From the NCBI GenBank assembly GCA_018881555.1, contig JACAXG010000007.1, positions 7,764,935 through 7,828,934 of the forward strand: 64,000 bases of DNA, written 5' to 3'. How positions within the stretch are numbered: the stretch's first letter is position 1; each line of letters starts with the position of its first letter. The stretch is from Amblyornis subalaris (Eukaryota; Chordata; Aves; Passeriformes; Ptilonorhynchidae). Shown in pieces: positions 14,791-28,421 of the stretch. Under the pieces are notes generated by a model that did not search any database, was not told the DNA's origin, and was given only the letters and a program-made list of their open reading frames with translations. A program made the position numbers and the translations under genes.

Positions 14791-16284
14791 CAAGTAGACA
14801 GCAGCCATCACATTCCCAGTAACGTTACACCACAGTCCCACAGNCAGAATCATGCATCCCTGTGGGAAGGAAAGAGATACCTTCTCTATTCTATCTGTAC
14901 TGTATTCTGGGTTATTGATCTCCAGAAAGCAAGAATAAGACACAGGGGTTCCCCTGCTGTGACAAATTCTAAAGACCTTTGTTCCAGAGAGCCAAGTTTT
15001 CCAGTGCTAGACTGTGGCTGTTTCACATGGCATGACCTTTATTTTTTGCATATGCAACAAAGCTCAAGAGCTTCCTCAGCATTATTGTTCACTTCTGGTT
15101 TAATACACTCTTCTGAGATGACTCCCTAGATGTTAAAGGCTCTGTTTCTTTTTTAATCCTTTTTCTGCAGCACCTTCAGAATCACAATTTTGCTGCTTTG
15201 AAATTAAATCCTTACCATTTCGCATTTTCTTTTTTTCTTAAAATTGTAATTGGACTGGTAATGTGATCCTCTGGCAACTGTGATGAAATTGTAAATACTC
15301 TCTAGGCTAACTCATAAGCCCCACATTATCTGCTTGTGGATTTTGCACCACTGTGTGTCATGAAAATGCTTTAGAAAGTGTTCCATGACAAGACATATAT
15401 CCGGAAAAAGATTTCTCTATTTTCATATTTAGGGTATTTTTCAGATTGAGACAACTGTGACAGGGCAGGGTTAATTTCAGGTTAGTTTCAGATAAACACT
15501 TCCTTCCATATATAACTACAGATGGGAATATTTCTATGTCCATAAACAGAGGCCAAAATTATCTCCTCTGCTTGAGTATGCTATTTCCTCCTTCCTTCTA
15601 GCAATAAATAACCATGGCTCCCAGCTCTGAGCACACCGATTCAAAGTCTGACCAAAAGTGTCCATGGATTAGTGCATTTCCTGCCATACAGACCTCCTCA
15701 AGGTTAGAGCCACTTTAACTCTTTTGTTTTCAGTAAGACTTGCAAGATTTGTATCCCACACTGACTAGACATAGACATCTCTCCAGAGCTGTTCTCAGAA
15801 ACAATTCCAGCCTCCAGCACAAGCCCAACTTCCCTTAAATCACGTTTCATATCAAACATTAGAAGAGGTTTGCTAGCACTAGGATAAAACTTTCCTTAGC
15901 TACAAACCCTGCTGTTTGAATTCTGTGGGTTGCAGGTGTATATACATGCACACTTTAATATTAACGTTCAGATTTTTATTTTATCTCTATCTTAACAGCT
16001 CTTCCAAAGAGCTACTAAAGGTAGATCACCTTTAGTTACTGAAAACAAACCAAATCAGTTTCCAGAAACCTTAGAGACTGCTGGACTCCAGTTGTCTGCT
16101 GAAAATAATAATAAAAAAATCACCCCTTCATTAATTTTATTTTTACAGTGACTATCCACCATTGAGTTCCACAGGATCTGATGTTGACTGTAAGCCTATT
16201 ATTTCTTTTTCTATACATAGGGAAAACACAGGAAGAATTTTCTTTTTGCTGTTAGTTTTGTTGAAGTTTTTTGTTCATCCTCAC

Positions 16285-17035
16285 AAGAAACTTGTTGATT
16301 ATCTTTCTATAGCCTAAGCAATCCCATTTCCTTCAACCTGTCTTCATAGGACATATTTTCTCACATCTTTTTACTCCTTTCTGGATTTTCCATAATAAAG
16401 TTGTCTCTGGCTGGTATCACTGCACTGAGTAGGACAGAGCAAAGTGGGCACCTGAGACATACACCCGAGACAAGATGACTGTAACTTCCACACGGATGTT
16501 GGCTTTCCTCTCCTTTGCACAAGCAGTGACACCATTAATTCATCTTCACATCTTCAGCTGTGGTCCTTTACCACTTCAACCAGAACTACTTGTCATTTCC
16601 TATCTGCACTGTTAATAACCAGTGAGTGTTAGATTAGTCAACCTGCTTTGTCCTGAGCTATTTCTGCAGTTTGTCAAGTTTCTTATCTTCTGTTGTCCAG
16701 GTTTCCTGTAGCTCATCTGTTTGGTGTGTGCTTTGCATTTATTAAGCATATCCTCCATTTCATCTTCCAGGTCATTTACAGACTCGTATAGACACACATT
16801 CATTGACCCCTGCTCAATATGAAATTCCNGTTTGGCAGTGAATCATCAATAACCACTCAGGACAACAATATTCCAACTGTGCATTCAGTAAGTGGTGCGT
16901 TTTTTCTGGACCATGCTTCCCTAGTTGACTGATGAGACAAGACAGCATCAAAAATCTTATTTCAGATACATGAAGTAGCCACTCTTGTTTTCTTCCGCTT
17001 GTCTCCCTCCCCAGTCAAGTCATTGATTCATAACT
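16285..17035 (-). mobile_element. Ancient, strongly decayed CR1-like LINE, minus orientation
   Basis: Read in the plus direction, this matches in order the reverse strand of the old CR1 lineage I remember from turtles and crocodilians. The landmarks are a 'cctgtcttcataggacat' segment, then 'gatgttggctttcctc', then a 'ggtcatttacagactcg' segment, then 'cttccctagttgactgatgagacaagacagcatcaaaaa'-like sequence running into a Cys/Pro-poor tail. Point changes and small gaps are everywhere and no frame is open, so the copy is old. Similar T/C-rich sequence at about 17.33-17.72 kb may belong to the same element. Confidence 0.7.
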
Positions 17036-17772
17036 ATGTATTGTTAAAAAAAAACCAAGCAAAACCAACCAAACAAACAACAAAAAAGTCCCCAAACCTT
17101 CCCCAAACCCTACATCATACACTATAGAATCATTCTGTGCCCAGAGCTCCACCCAACCCAGCAGGCTCCCTGAACAGACAGGTGCTGCATCAGTGCCCTT
17201 CTGGTCTGTAACACACATAAAGGTGACTGTACCAAAAGAGAAACTTTTCAGCTTCCAGGTGATACAGGTGTTCCACTGCTCCATATTTACTCATAGAAAG
17301 GGAAATTAATCTTTACAACCATCAGCAAGTGATTCATTGCTGCTCCACCGATTTTTTGCCCTGTAAGTCTGAGAGTTAAAGTTTATTTAGCTCAACCTTA
17401 GGGACACATCTCTCATCTAATGAGCATCAGCTGTAGGATGATTAGACTCTTCCAGGACTTCTCTATAGTGTTTTTCAGGGTTTCCCTATGCCTTGGAAAG
17501 TAATCTTTAGCTCTTCCACATTGGTTTTGTCTCAAGTTGATCCAGTGATTGAGAAAAATGGCTCTTGACATCTAATATGAGCTTTCCTCCTCTGTACTGT
17601 GTGTATATTTTCTGATTTAACTTCCCAGGCCACTTAGCTCCTACTCTCTTGGAAGTTCCAAGCTCTCTCTTTAAAGACAATCTAAATATAACTTCTGGGT
17701 TCATCTCCACAATATGTTTTACTATTTCTCACACAACAAAAACTTGTGGACTCNCGTCAGCTACAAAAACGC

Positions 17773-17800
17773 CAAACAAACAAACAAACAAAAAGAAAAA
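17773..17800. repeat. (AAAC)n simple repeat
   Basis: A run of AAAC units passes into an A-rich tract. A related A/C-rich stretch lies at about 17050-17085. Confidence 0.85.
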
Positions 17801-20800
17801 AAATCTACAAACCAACACTATAAATGCCTCTTTCCAGCTGATATTTCNCTCTTACACTGCAGTGCTATCCCACTGCTGCATCAAGAGGTCTCAGCTGGCC
17901 CTGTTCCCATTCTCTCACATAATGCTGCACACACCCTGCTGACNTTTTATAAGCCAATGTAAAGACTGCAGCAGTTGTGTGTGTCCCCCTTTGCCCAAGA
18001 ATATGCATTACTACCATTTGTGTAATTTCCCACAAAATAAGCAGATTCGTGTGCTTTTTCCTGTGGATATGGACCAAGAATTCTGAAAAGCCTTTCTATC
18101 CAACATATCTCCTCTTTCCATAGTTCTATAGGCAGTCATATCCATAGTGTCAAATCCCCAATCACTCTGCTGCAGTTTGTAAATTGTTAAAAATTTTAAA
18201 TTGTTTTCTAAAAGCTGACTCTACCTCTTGTGACCCTCAGCCTTTAAGATGAATTCAGGGATTATCACTGCTGTTCAAAGTCTCGAAGTNAGGCAAGGAA
18301 AGGCTCCTTGCCCACAACATTCTGTGGGATCTGCAATGCAGGGACTTGCTCTGTCTGCAGCTGCCACTGACATTCCTCTATAACAATATATAAGCCTTTT
18401 TAAGAGTTGTGAGCTGTGCAGGCGCTTAAGGATTTTTTCCCCTCAGAATTGCAGATTAATGCAAAATTTCAGCTCAAAATGGTATTTTAAATTTCAGCAG
18501 AACTAGAACTGCAAAAAAAAAAAAGCTGGAGATTTCTACGTTATTCCAAAATTGCCTGTAGCAGAAATTCAAACCTGTGCCACTTCCAATACATTTGTAT
18601 GGTGCCTGTAGTAGGCTAAAGACTGAGATGCAAGATAAAAACTTGTTTTGGCTTTGATAGCTTCCAACTACAACTAATGCCTGCTAACATTGAAGCAAGC
18701 TTCTATCACAGTTGTTTGTCAGCCTGCAATGAGATATTAGTGATGCAGCAGTACAACTGACACACACACAAAAAAGTACACTTCTAGAGCCTAGTTTATA
18801 AGAAACCTCCTCCTTGAACTAAAGGGAAACATTTGCCAAAAAATACTTAATTGCAATAAAATTATTTTTAAAAAAATCATCTCATACAAGTACGACTTTG
18901 CCAACAAAACTGAAAAATTGAGAAAAATGAAATTCACGCATTCTAAAACTTGTCTCAGTACTTAGCAGTCAGATCTCACTGAGATTNAGACTGTAGCAAA
19001 AATACTATATTAATGGAAATTTTTGCCATCTGAATGACAAAAGCCTATGTGCCAGAAGAATCAAGAATACAAGGAATATCTGTTACTCTGATAAAATATC
19101 TCCTGCTCATCCCTTGTTTTGGTTTCTGCCCTCTGTGATGGATATGTTAACAGCAAAGAAAATACAAAATTCAGTTTACAGAAGCTATCTTCTTCACTAA
19201 GAGTTTTCAAATCTATCACTAGAAAATAAAAAAATTACTGAGAGGAAAGCACAATGAATGATAAATACATCCACATGTATTCTGTTTTCTTCAGTTACCT
19301 ATTTACTTTTAACAAGCACTTTATAGAAAAGCTTTTTTAACAGAAAACTGGGAAGCTTTTGGTTTCAGAGATAGCCATCAACATACCTGTGGCCCACCAA
19401 AAAAGATCTTCAAAATAAGGCTAATTTTTGGTGCATTCATTTTGGTGCATATCTTGGGAATGGAGTATAGAAAAGGTGGCTCATCCACCTTTTCAATCCT
19501 GTTATGGATATTAATCCATGAAACTGCAACATACTGCAAGCCTAAAAAGCGTGAAGATTTAATTTCCTTTCGGGTGTCAAATAACACATATTTCAGAGTT
19601 CTATAGGGGGTTTTTTTGTGAGCTTCTCACAGGAAATTCCCCCCCTAATTTACCACAAAGTTGCTACCCCACTCTTCGCAACTGAAGCTTCTTAGCAAGA
19701 AAGAAACCCTCCATTCCCTTCAGAGATAACGAAGGGTTAACTTCCCAACAGGAGAAGTTTCAGTCTCACTGTCCTTGCTTCACAGTAGGATAGTGACAGA
19801 TTCCAGGAAAATGCAGCCAAGTAAGGAAAACACTTTGGTCAAGCAAATATATTAGGCAAACCTCAATGTCAGAAGCACAAAGACTGGAGTAGCAGAAGCC
19901 TGCACTGCAAAGTTCAAGCCCAGTTACTTTTAGAGAAATATTTTTCCTCACACAGAAATCATCACAGAAGTCTTGGGAGGTAAAAAAACAGCTGGNTGCT
20001 CAACAGCTTCAAAGTCAGCCTTGCATCAACATAGTTAAAAAATAAATCTGTACTTGAGGCTACAAAGCACTAATATGTTGAGTTACATCATTCATATTGA
20101 AACTGAAGATAAAAGCAAACCTTGCAGATATTACGAAGCCCTACAATTAANAGCAAGATAATTGTCCGTCTTCACACACAATAATCAAGGAAACAATCCA
20201 ACTCAGGTGTTATTCTCTGTATTACCATTATCATCAAGATGTTGCCACAGTCAAGATTAATGAAGTCGGAAGATTAAATAAAAACTATTCTGAGGACATC
20301 CTTTCTGTTGTACTGCTCAGAGAGATTTCTTCATAGGTCACTGGTTTCATCATCATTTCTTCCTACGGAGGTTAAATAGTTCTACTGGAATACGAAATCA
20401 CACCACAAGTTAACAGAACAATGCACTCCCTAATTAAAGTATACAAATTTTATACGTGCATGTTTTCAACATCTGAATTTCAGCACCAATTTTGTATTAA
20501 ACAGAAAATATAAACCAAGCCTATTCACTCAGACAAAAAAAATCCAAAAAATACATATTTCCACAGAGATAAAAATATGAAGGAGCAAGGAAAAGAAAAA
20601 AAAAATTTAAACCATGAGAAACACAAGAGCTACATTTATAGGAACATAGCCATTTACAAAATGCCTTTTTCTAATGGTTGCCTTTCAAGCTGTGCCAACA
20701 CTACAACAAACATAAAAGATCTGCCTCCCTAGCAGATTTAGAAGAATAAGCAATTACTACATTAGAGAAAATAGGCTCAGAAATTTCCACCAATTGGTAA

Positions 20801-22619
20801 TTGGCAGNAAAGAAACTCTTTATGTGCCAAACCCCAAAAAACCCTTGGGCACCAACCTCTACACATACCAGCAATGAACAAACAAATTAAAGGAAAACCC
20901 CTACTGCCTCAAGCTGGGATCAGCCCTTCACTTTGGGGAAAGAGAAATAAACAAGAAACAAAACAAAACAACCCCAGAAGTCCTCATCCTCCTAGATAAG
21001 CAATAGAAGGCTTTTTTTGGAAGGATGTTTGAAGCTATAGGTCTTCTCTTAGGGGCACCCTATCTCACGACTACTTACAACACAATTACACTATGGTTGT
21101 GCAACAAAGGCTCCTTCCCAAAGCCTGTGGAAAAGCACAGGGTCTTTCTTCNCAATGGAAGGGAGCTCTCCACATTGATGCACTACTGCTGCTGGAAGGG
21201 TGTACACAGAGAGGGAGCTGTATGGAGCAACTCACTGCAGACTGCCTGCAGTGAAAACCGGGATTTCTCAATCTGGCTTGGGAACACTTCTACAGCTGCA
21301 GCCCAAGTTCGATGACTGCCTTTAACCACAGANGGGGAGGAGGAGGTACCGCAGCAAATAAAAATCTTATTTTGGAGCATTGCCAATGATTGGTCATCCT
21401 CACCGTGGTCTGAAGACAGTCATCACAGTCATCATTTAAAATCAAACCTATCAGAAGAACTAAAGAGCACACTATTGTGCTGCCACCAGATACTGAAAAC
21501 CAAGTCCTGGTGATGCATTTGCCTTGCTATATTTTCACCAAAACACAGAAGTTATTCTTTTCACATGGTTTACTGTAAGAAGCGTATCCAATCACACAGA
21601 ACATAACCAGAGAGACAGACCTCATATTGAGGATAAGTGCACTTGTTCTGCAATACATTTGCTAGAAACTTGCACCACAAGAAGATGCTTCAGGATTACA
21701 AACATTATAAATAGCTTGACAATAAAAATTCCCACATCTCCGAACACAACTGAAACTTTTACAAATAGTNAATGCAGATATATAGGTATGCAGGTGTACA
21801 GAAACGCTTGTTGAATGAGCAAGGATATTAATATTTAGTCAACAGTACAAGAGTCCAGGTACCTGATACCCAATGTGATCTGCTCTGCAGCCTGCGATGC
21901 TGCTGTCAGAGCTCCACATCAGTGTCGAATAAAAATATCAAGTATCAAAGTCCTGTTCTGCGAAGGGCTGAGTCATTAACATGCCTGATCAACAAATACA
22001 TTCCTGACCCTTTGAACTGGTGCAGCAGAATGTCCTGTGGGCCACTCCTTTGCACTTCTGAGCGAGAACACAGACCTACCGCATCATGAATCCTGGCAGT
22101 GTGTTTTTGAAGAGGTAAAACTAAACGCAAAAAAAAAAAAACAAGTTGCAGAGATGTGACCACCCTCCCAAAATTATTCATTTCAGATAAAATTCTTGAC
22201 CTTAGCTCATGTCAGACATACAGCAATTTGTGGAAGTGCAATGGAATCTTTTACCACTCAGTACTGTGTAGTAATCTGAAAACANGACCCTGCTTCTGGA
22301 AACACACATGTATCTTAACAAGTTCAAATGTTTCAAATAAACTGTATTACTTAATCAATAGGCGCTTTTTTGTGCAATGCAAAAAAGTTAGCATAAAAGT
22401 ATTTTTTCTTTTACTTACAATGTAAAGATCAACTTATTTTGCACTATACACAATTCTAATTTTGTTTTGCGTATTAACATTTTAATACAGTTTTTAAAAG
22501 TTGATGGTTTTTAACTGTCCTTATTCAGAAGGAGATTAAAGCATACACAGTAACAAGAATTCAAGTTACGAAAACAAAGCAGCTTAGATTAGCTCGTAGC
22601 TATTAGATGGTCACAGCAG

Positions 22620-22625
22620 TTTATT
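22620..22625 (-). promoter_or_regulatory. Potential intronic polyadenylation hexamer just after the exon 2 donor
   Basis: On the minus strand AATAAA begins eight bases after the last exon 2 base. The in-frame stop codon TAA of an unspliced transcript lies inside the hexamer. If used, it would truncate the protein three codons after Gln-250, inside doublecortin domain 2. It may well be a chance match, since binding of U1 at the adjacent donor normally suppresses such sites. Confidence 0.25.
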
Positions 22626-22632
22626 CTCCTAC

Positions 22633-22967
22633 CTGCTTTCCATCCAGGGTACAAAGTCTCTTGACTACACCCGAGTCTAACTTAATGGCTTCGGTGATGT
22701 CATTCAAGACCTGTTCGAAGGAGTGAGCAGTCTTCTTGTTCAGCAGAATTCTCACAGCTTTCCGCGGCTTTACTCCGCTCCTGATAACAGTCACTAATTT
22801 GGGTTTAATGAAATCTTTACTCTCCTTCACCTCGCTCTTTGTGGATGTCAGAGACGTCAAGGACCGACTGGAGCCAGTCCTTATGTTCACGCACCAGTTC
22901 GGGTTGACGTTCTTGGTGTAATCAACTTTGCGATATGGTTCATTGGATGCACACACATAGCTTTCAC
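22633..22967 (-). CDS. DCLK2: DCLK2 coding exon 2 (end of doublecortin domain 1, linker, start of domain 2)
   Basis: This 335-base exon supplies the rest of codon 139 and codons 140-250, so it enters in phase 1 and leaves in phase 0. It starts after a pyrimidine-rich acceptor (cccttctttccag) and ends with Asp-Gly-Lys-Gln before a GTAGGA donor. Residues 139-157 ([19 protein letters not shown]) close doublecortin domain 1. Residues 158-190 ([13 protein letters not shown], then a Ser/Thr-rich linker, then SEVKESKDF) join the domains. Residues from about 194 ([20 protein letters not shown]) begin doublecortin domain 2 and run through the conserved [17 protein letters not shown] and TLDGKQ segments. 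In the family about 30 more residues, encoded by the next exon, complete domain 2. The [17 protein letters not shown] stretch and CASNEP favour DCLK2 over DCLK1. The frame is intact and has no N. Confidence 0.95.
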
Positions 22968-24834
22968 CTGGAAAGAAGGGGACATTTGCACAGCTTAAGG
23001 GGGTTTGCAGCTACTTTGTCAACTTAAAAACAAAATGACAAATACTCTGGGAGCCATTTTCCTGTATTTCAACAAGGAGGACTGTAAATTATCAGAGCTT
23101 TCCACCCAAACAATACTCTCATAGAGAGCTTTCAACATGTTTTAGAAGCAAGTGCTTAAATTACTTGAGCTTACAATACATGACATTAAGAGCATTTTCC
23201 TACACTAAATATCCAGGTTCTGCCCTATACATCCCTCAACTATATACTTCAAGATACGTACACTTATATCTATATTTAGTTATTTCACACCAGCAAATTT
23301 TAACAGAATGTAATTTAAGTATCTCAAGAGTCTTACCTTGAAAGTCANATTAATTTACCAAGAGCTACTGCCTTTCTACCAAGGACACACAGTTGAAATG
23401 TATTCACTTCAAACATCTGTTGAGGCCATTAACAAGTCTTTGAAACTACAGGAGCATAATAGACATTTACACCTCCTCATTTTTAATTTCTTCCCTAATT
23501 CAAAGCCTGCATTGCTGAAGTCATGAAAGGGAAGTCAGAGGACAAGAAAATGCTATTACAGGCTAGTAATGCACACCTCCACATCAAATTACTGGTGGCA
23601 CCAGTCACGATGCAGACCTATGGAATTGGTTACTTTTGTCCATTCCTTCACATAATGCAAGGCTGGAAGCTGGTTTGTTGGGGTTTTGTTTGGTTGGTTT
23701 TATAAGGAATAAAAAGAGGAGGACAGTTTTCTTTTCAAACTGCTTCTTGCTGCTTACACAACTTTTTTAACGCCTGACAGCAATATTCAAGATGTAAACC
23801 ACGACAAAGGACACCTTTAATTCTGGGTTATTTGTGTAACCCCTTGGGGTGTCACAAAATGACATACCAAGACATCCTCCAAGGGGCAGAGCATTCCCAG
23901 AAGGATGAAAGGCAAGCATTCCAAACTGACAGAACGTACCATTCCTCCAGGCAGAAGAGCTACCTGTATCTTAAAAAGCTTAACCTGTTCCAAGATTAAA
24001 GCTCCTCAAGGTCACTGGTGGAACAAACCAAACTCACCTCTTAGATACAGAGCAAGATGAGTAAAGAGTAAACCTACATCTACCGGGCAGAGTTGTAAGA
24101 GTTGCAAAATGTATATCTACATTTAGATACATACTAGAAAACTTTTAAACAATACTTTTACTTTCTGAACTCTAGTTTGGAGAGCTGATTTACCTTAGAA
24201 GTTGTATAGCTTATTCTAANAGAAAGATATTAAACCACTTTCAAAGCCCTGAAGAATTACTGAGCTGAAAGACTTTCTTGTTTCTTTTCCAATACCAATT
24301 ACACTGCTTTGTAATTTATCTTGTATTTAGACCTTCTTGAAAGTCTGCTTGCTGTATTTGAAAGAACACAGATTATAATTAAGCCAAGTTAACAACAATT
24401 TTGTTTGGGAAAGTCTGGCAGGCAGCTCTGCCTCCACAAACAACACTGGGACTGTATTCTGCTCAGGTACTAGGAAACTGGTGTGAGGTTCTGTGGATGC
24501 CACTGCCTTGCCTGTGTTCTTCCTCTTCACTCATCCCTATCATTCCTCCTCATATTCATAAATNAAGTGGTGCACAAAACAGGAATAGATAAAACCAGAC
24601 TCCTCCTCTTTCCCCAAAAAATTAGCTAAAAGAAAGGAGATGTTTTCAGCCCATGAACTCCTTGAAAAAGAGCCCCATGCTGCACATCGGTACTAATTTA
24701 CAAGTAGGAGTTAAAAAACCCGACACTCCACACAACTTTGTAAGGACTGTGGTAGTCTAGAAGCTTATGCTGCCCCAGAACCACATGCTAAGGTGTAACA
24801 AGCCTCCATGCAACCAGATTATATCACACCTGCT

Positions 24835-24904
24835 CTGAGCAAGACAATGGATGAGACGACTTCAGAAGGTCCCTTCCAAACTAAAATATCCTATGATTCT
24901 AAAG
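24835..24904 (+). mobile_element. CR1 LINE 3' fragment
   Basis: A short piece reading GGATGAGACGAC, then AGGTCCCTTCCAAACTAAAA and CTATGATTCT is the CR1 3' terminus in plus orientation. It is decayed and 5' truncated. Confidence 0.75.
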
Positions 24905-26294
24905 ATGTGCACAGTTCTCTTTCAACAGGTGTTTCACTCATCTATCCTGTTATTGCAAAGCAGCATGAGATATTCAAGATTTGTTGCAGCAGCTCAGCTG
25001 CAACAGAAAGCAAAGGCTCCCCCCTCTACATCCTCTAATACCAGATTCAAAGGACTATGCTTGTTTTCTGAAAAATTTCCACTAAGTCTATCTCTAAACA
25101 GAGTGCTGCCAAATNAGAAGCACCTCCAAGAAGCTGGTAGTTCTAATTCATACCAGTAGGCTTACTAATTATACCTGATCATTTTGTTATTCTACCCTCT
25201 ACAACCACAACATTCCCCCTCTTCCTCCTTCTTCCCCCAGTTTTACATGCTGAGCATGATGTCATANGGTCTGGAATCTCTCTTGGGGTCAGCTGTCCCA
25301 GTTGTGTCCCCTCTCAACTTCATTTCCCCCCAGCCCACTCGCTGCTGGGGTGGGGTGAGAAGCCAAAAAAGGCCTTGGCTGTGTGTAAACCCTGCTCAGC
25401 AGTAACAAAAACATCCCNGTGCTATCAACACTGTTGCCAGTACAAATCCAAAACGCAGCCCATACTAGCTACTATGAAGAAAATTAACTCTATCCCAGCC
25501 AAAACAAGCACAAACTCTCAGGGACAGTCTGTCCAGCTGTGTGCGGAAGAATTTTAAATAAATTCTACAAAGTACCTCAAAGTACCACCATTGAGCATGT
25601 TCAGAGTTANCCTTTCCAATTCAAAAACAATGCACTTCGTAGACCATTAAAAAAAACCCCAACAAATGCACACAAGGTGCATTCAAAGTTAAATCTCAGG
25701 GCTGAAGTTTAAATTAACAAAGTTAAAAAAAAGAAAAATTAAAGCTACTCAGAAACAGGCTGTCAAACTTTATGTAAAGCAATTAATTTACTTCGAGTAT
25801 GGCTAGAGAACAAAANGTCCCTTTGCTCAAGAATTTACCATAGAAGAGTTTCAACAGGCTATGCTGGCTTTGTCTTTTACAGACTCAATCATAGATAGAG
25901 CATCTTCTTTGTACTATCATGGAATGTGAACTATTATCTGTCACAGCTGTACTACAGCACCCTATAGGACAGCAGAAGTTGTCCTTTTATAACATTTTCA
26001 GTCAATATTAATCCAAAAGGATCTATATTTCTTTAAAATAGCAGTGTAAAACTCTTTGCCTCCTACTAGTTCCCGTGCTTGATGCCTGAATAAAGTAATT
26101 TCTTNATTATCTCAGTTAGTTGCAGTGCAGATTTCTTGTTGTTACTTCTTTTCCTCTAAGCAAAGGCCATAGTAACAAAACCCAGGAAGTTCTTTCAAGT
26201 TAACACAATATAATACCTTTAAAGAAAGAATTAAAATTATTTGTTTCAACTGCATTTAGCCAAGCCATAAATTGAAGCACAAACTATTTTAGCT

Positions 26295-26312
26295 AAAAAA
26301 AAAAAAAAAAAA
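26295..26312. repeat. Poly(A) tract
   Basis: A run of 18 A in DCLK2 intron 1. No retroposed sequence is recognisable before it. Confidence 0.9.
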
Positions 26313-26790
26313 CAAAGATAAAAATCTGCCAAAATGGATTGCAAATTTTCCTGTTATTGGCAGATACAGGAACGCCTAATTACTTGAGAACTGTAGTATA
26401 TTACAGATTGTTTAAGTAAGTGTTTTAAATTCCAGGCCTGCTTTCATATACCAGACATATAAATAAAATTAAGTTTTACATGGAAAACAGATTTTACTAC
26501 TACACCTGCAAGGCAGGCACATATGGCAAGACTAGAGCAAGGGCTGCAAGTGAGAAAACACATTCACTGAGTGACTTGCTTGNTTCATGACTAAAAGACA
26601 AAGAATGAAGGTTTAAAATTACTACTTAAACTTCTTATGATTCCACCACAGCCAGGACTTCACCCACAGTTTGTAAGTGCTATTGAAAACGTTGCAAAAT
26701 ACCCAAAAAAAAAGCTCAAAACCCAATATAATTAGGAAGCCAATTACTGCTCTCTGGATAAAGAATGGTTTTCTATGACTGAGTTAAACA

Positions 26791-26806
26791 TTTGTTTGTT
26801 TGTTTT
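26791..26806. repeat. (TTTG)n simple repeat
   Basis: About four TTTG units in DCLK2 intron 1. Confidence 0.8.
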
Positions 26807-27277
26807 AACAGGGGTATACAATTGGTTACTTAAGAGATGAAAATACGTAAGAAAAAAATTGCAGGGGTAACTTAAATCACACCTATAAAGTTAACTACAG
26901 GAAACTTCCCTATAGAATGGTGCATTCAAAAAGCATTGCCTGAGGAAACACCATCCCTTAATAAGCAAGCATNAATAAAGGTGTGCTATTGTTTAAATTA
27001 TTTTAGCCATCCTCTAAAGTAGAAAACACACTTATATATGTCTTAGGAGAAACATCAAGTCATTTGTAAAAGTATTATCTTGCTTTTACATTATTTTTGG
27101 TAGGTAAGAACCTGAAAGTGTAATATTATATACCATACTTGCTCACAGCTTTCATGTATGACCTGATTTTAAATCTGCTTGGGATTAATTCATGTATAAA
27201 TACACACTTCTGATAATCTCCACAATCTTCTAGAAAACTAATGCTTGTAAAATATAACACACCATACTTCATTTTTT

Positions 27278-27291
27278 GGGGGGTGGGGGGG
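27278..27291. repeat. G-rich tract
   Basis: Two runs of six and seven G separated by one T, in AT-rich intron 1. Confidence 0.85.
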
Positions 27292-28339
27292 TTGAACCAA
27301 TGAAATTGATTTCAAACATTGTTAACAAAGTAACAGATACCTTTATAGCTCAAAATCCCATACATAAATAAATTTGACGGTTTCACTGACTGTCTTGAAT
27401 GAGATTTTTCNTGTCTAACCTAAATACATATCCCAAATATGAAGAAAATCTCTTCTGAGACTTCAGTGGCATTTTGGTTAGGCTGTAACTTTTTTTTTTC
27501 TTTGCATTTGTACCATCTACCAGAAAGTTGACATAAGTCCAAGAAGAGGCATAAACAATACTTCAGATATTTACACTGCTGACTTCAATATGGTCAATTT
27601 TACGGTTTGAAGGCCCACTTCCCATTTATAATCTTGAAAGATTTTAAAGCTAATGCATACTAGCTTTAACTAGCATGTAGTCACAGCAGCTACATTATGG
27701 AAAGAAAATACCAAGGCTTTAGCTTACCACATTAGCATTAACATGAACCAGCTCCCTAGGTTTCACACCAGATCATGAATTTAGTCACTAATATTGCACT
27801 CAGATTTGCAGGTAAAGAAGTAAACTGTAGGCTAATGAAGCAGAAATGTCTATTAAGCAGTACTTTCCTCTTTTTATCCAAATGCAGAAAAAAATGGAAG
27901 AATTACAGACGTAGGTGACATCTGGGACTCGAGCCCAGCCAAACTATTCTACAGCAGAAAGCTTAGCCAGGCTGCAGAGCAGTTTTGGCAGAAGTCTGAA
28001 ACCTCCTTATAAGTTCACAGTATAATTTCAACAGAGTGTATGCCATCCATCCCATGATTCATGACAGTACCCAGAGCAAGCTTAAAAGTGCCAGTTCTTC
28101 CATGAAGAAATCCTGCTAGAACCAAAAATTCCTCAAATGGGGCATTTGCTCACTTAAAAGGAGAAACATCTGCTGATATTTTGGGTCACAATATAGTCAA
28201 CAAATGGAGTACATATACTTCTGATTCTCCAAGTCTTATTAACAGCATAAAATCAGCTAGAAGACATGAAACATTGACTATTGACAAGGAAACATTACCT
28301 GCCTCTAAATAATTCAGCTGTACTGCATCAATAATCAGG

Positions 28340-28421
28340 GGCTACAGCGGCAGTGCTGGGCTGATGGTTGGACTGGATGATCTCAAGGGTCTCTTCCAAC
28401 CTTGATGATTCTATGATTCTA
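28340..28421 (+). mobile_element. CR1 LINE 3' fragment
   Basis: The piece contains GGTTGGACTGGATGATCTC, then CTTCCAACCTTGATGATTC and TATGATTCT, the canonical CR1 3' end in plus orientation. It resembles a younger, better preserved CR1 subfamily than the other intron 1 fragments. Confidence 0.9.

Larger units (their letters stand above)
1..22632 (-). other. DCLK2: 5' part of DCLK2 intron 2; no coding exon seen
   Basis: This stretch follows the exon 2 donor on the minus strand and runs off the window start. I looked by eye for the next exon, which should read as the end of doublecortin domain 2 (a Phe-Gly-Asp-Asp-Asp core), and found nothing. The sequence is AT-rich with many stops in all frames. 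Apart from a CR1 tail near 1.4-1.6 kb, an old CR1 near 16.3-17.0 kb and short simple repeats, I recognise nothing in it. Calling it intron is an inference from the open exon 2 donor. Confidence 0.75.

Noticed and set aside
20340..20380. TCATCATCATTTCTTC as a possible reverse of the Phe-Gly-Asp-Asp-Asp core of exon 3
   Set aside because: The flanking codons do not continue as doublecortin domain 2, and no splice sites fit.
26295..26312. Poly(A) tract as the tail of a processed pseudogene
   Set aside because: No coding similarity lies upstream on either strand.
28100..28120. A string like the start of DCLK2 exon 3 (GAAGAAATCCTG on the plus strand)
   Set aside because: It lies in intron 1, upstream of exon 2, and the neighbouring codons do not match the family.
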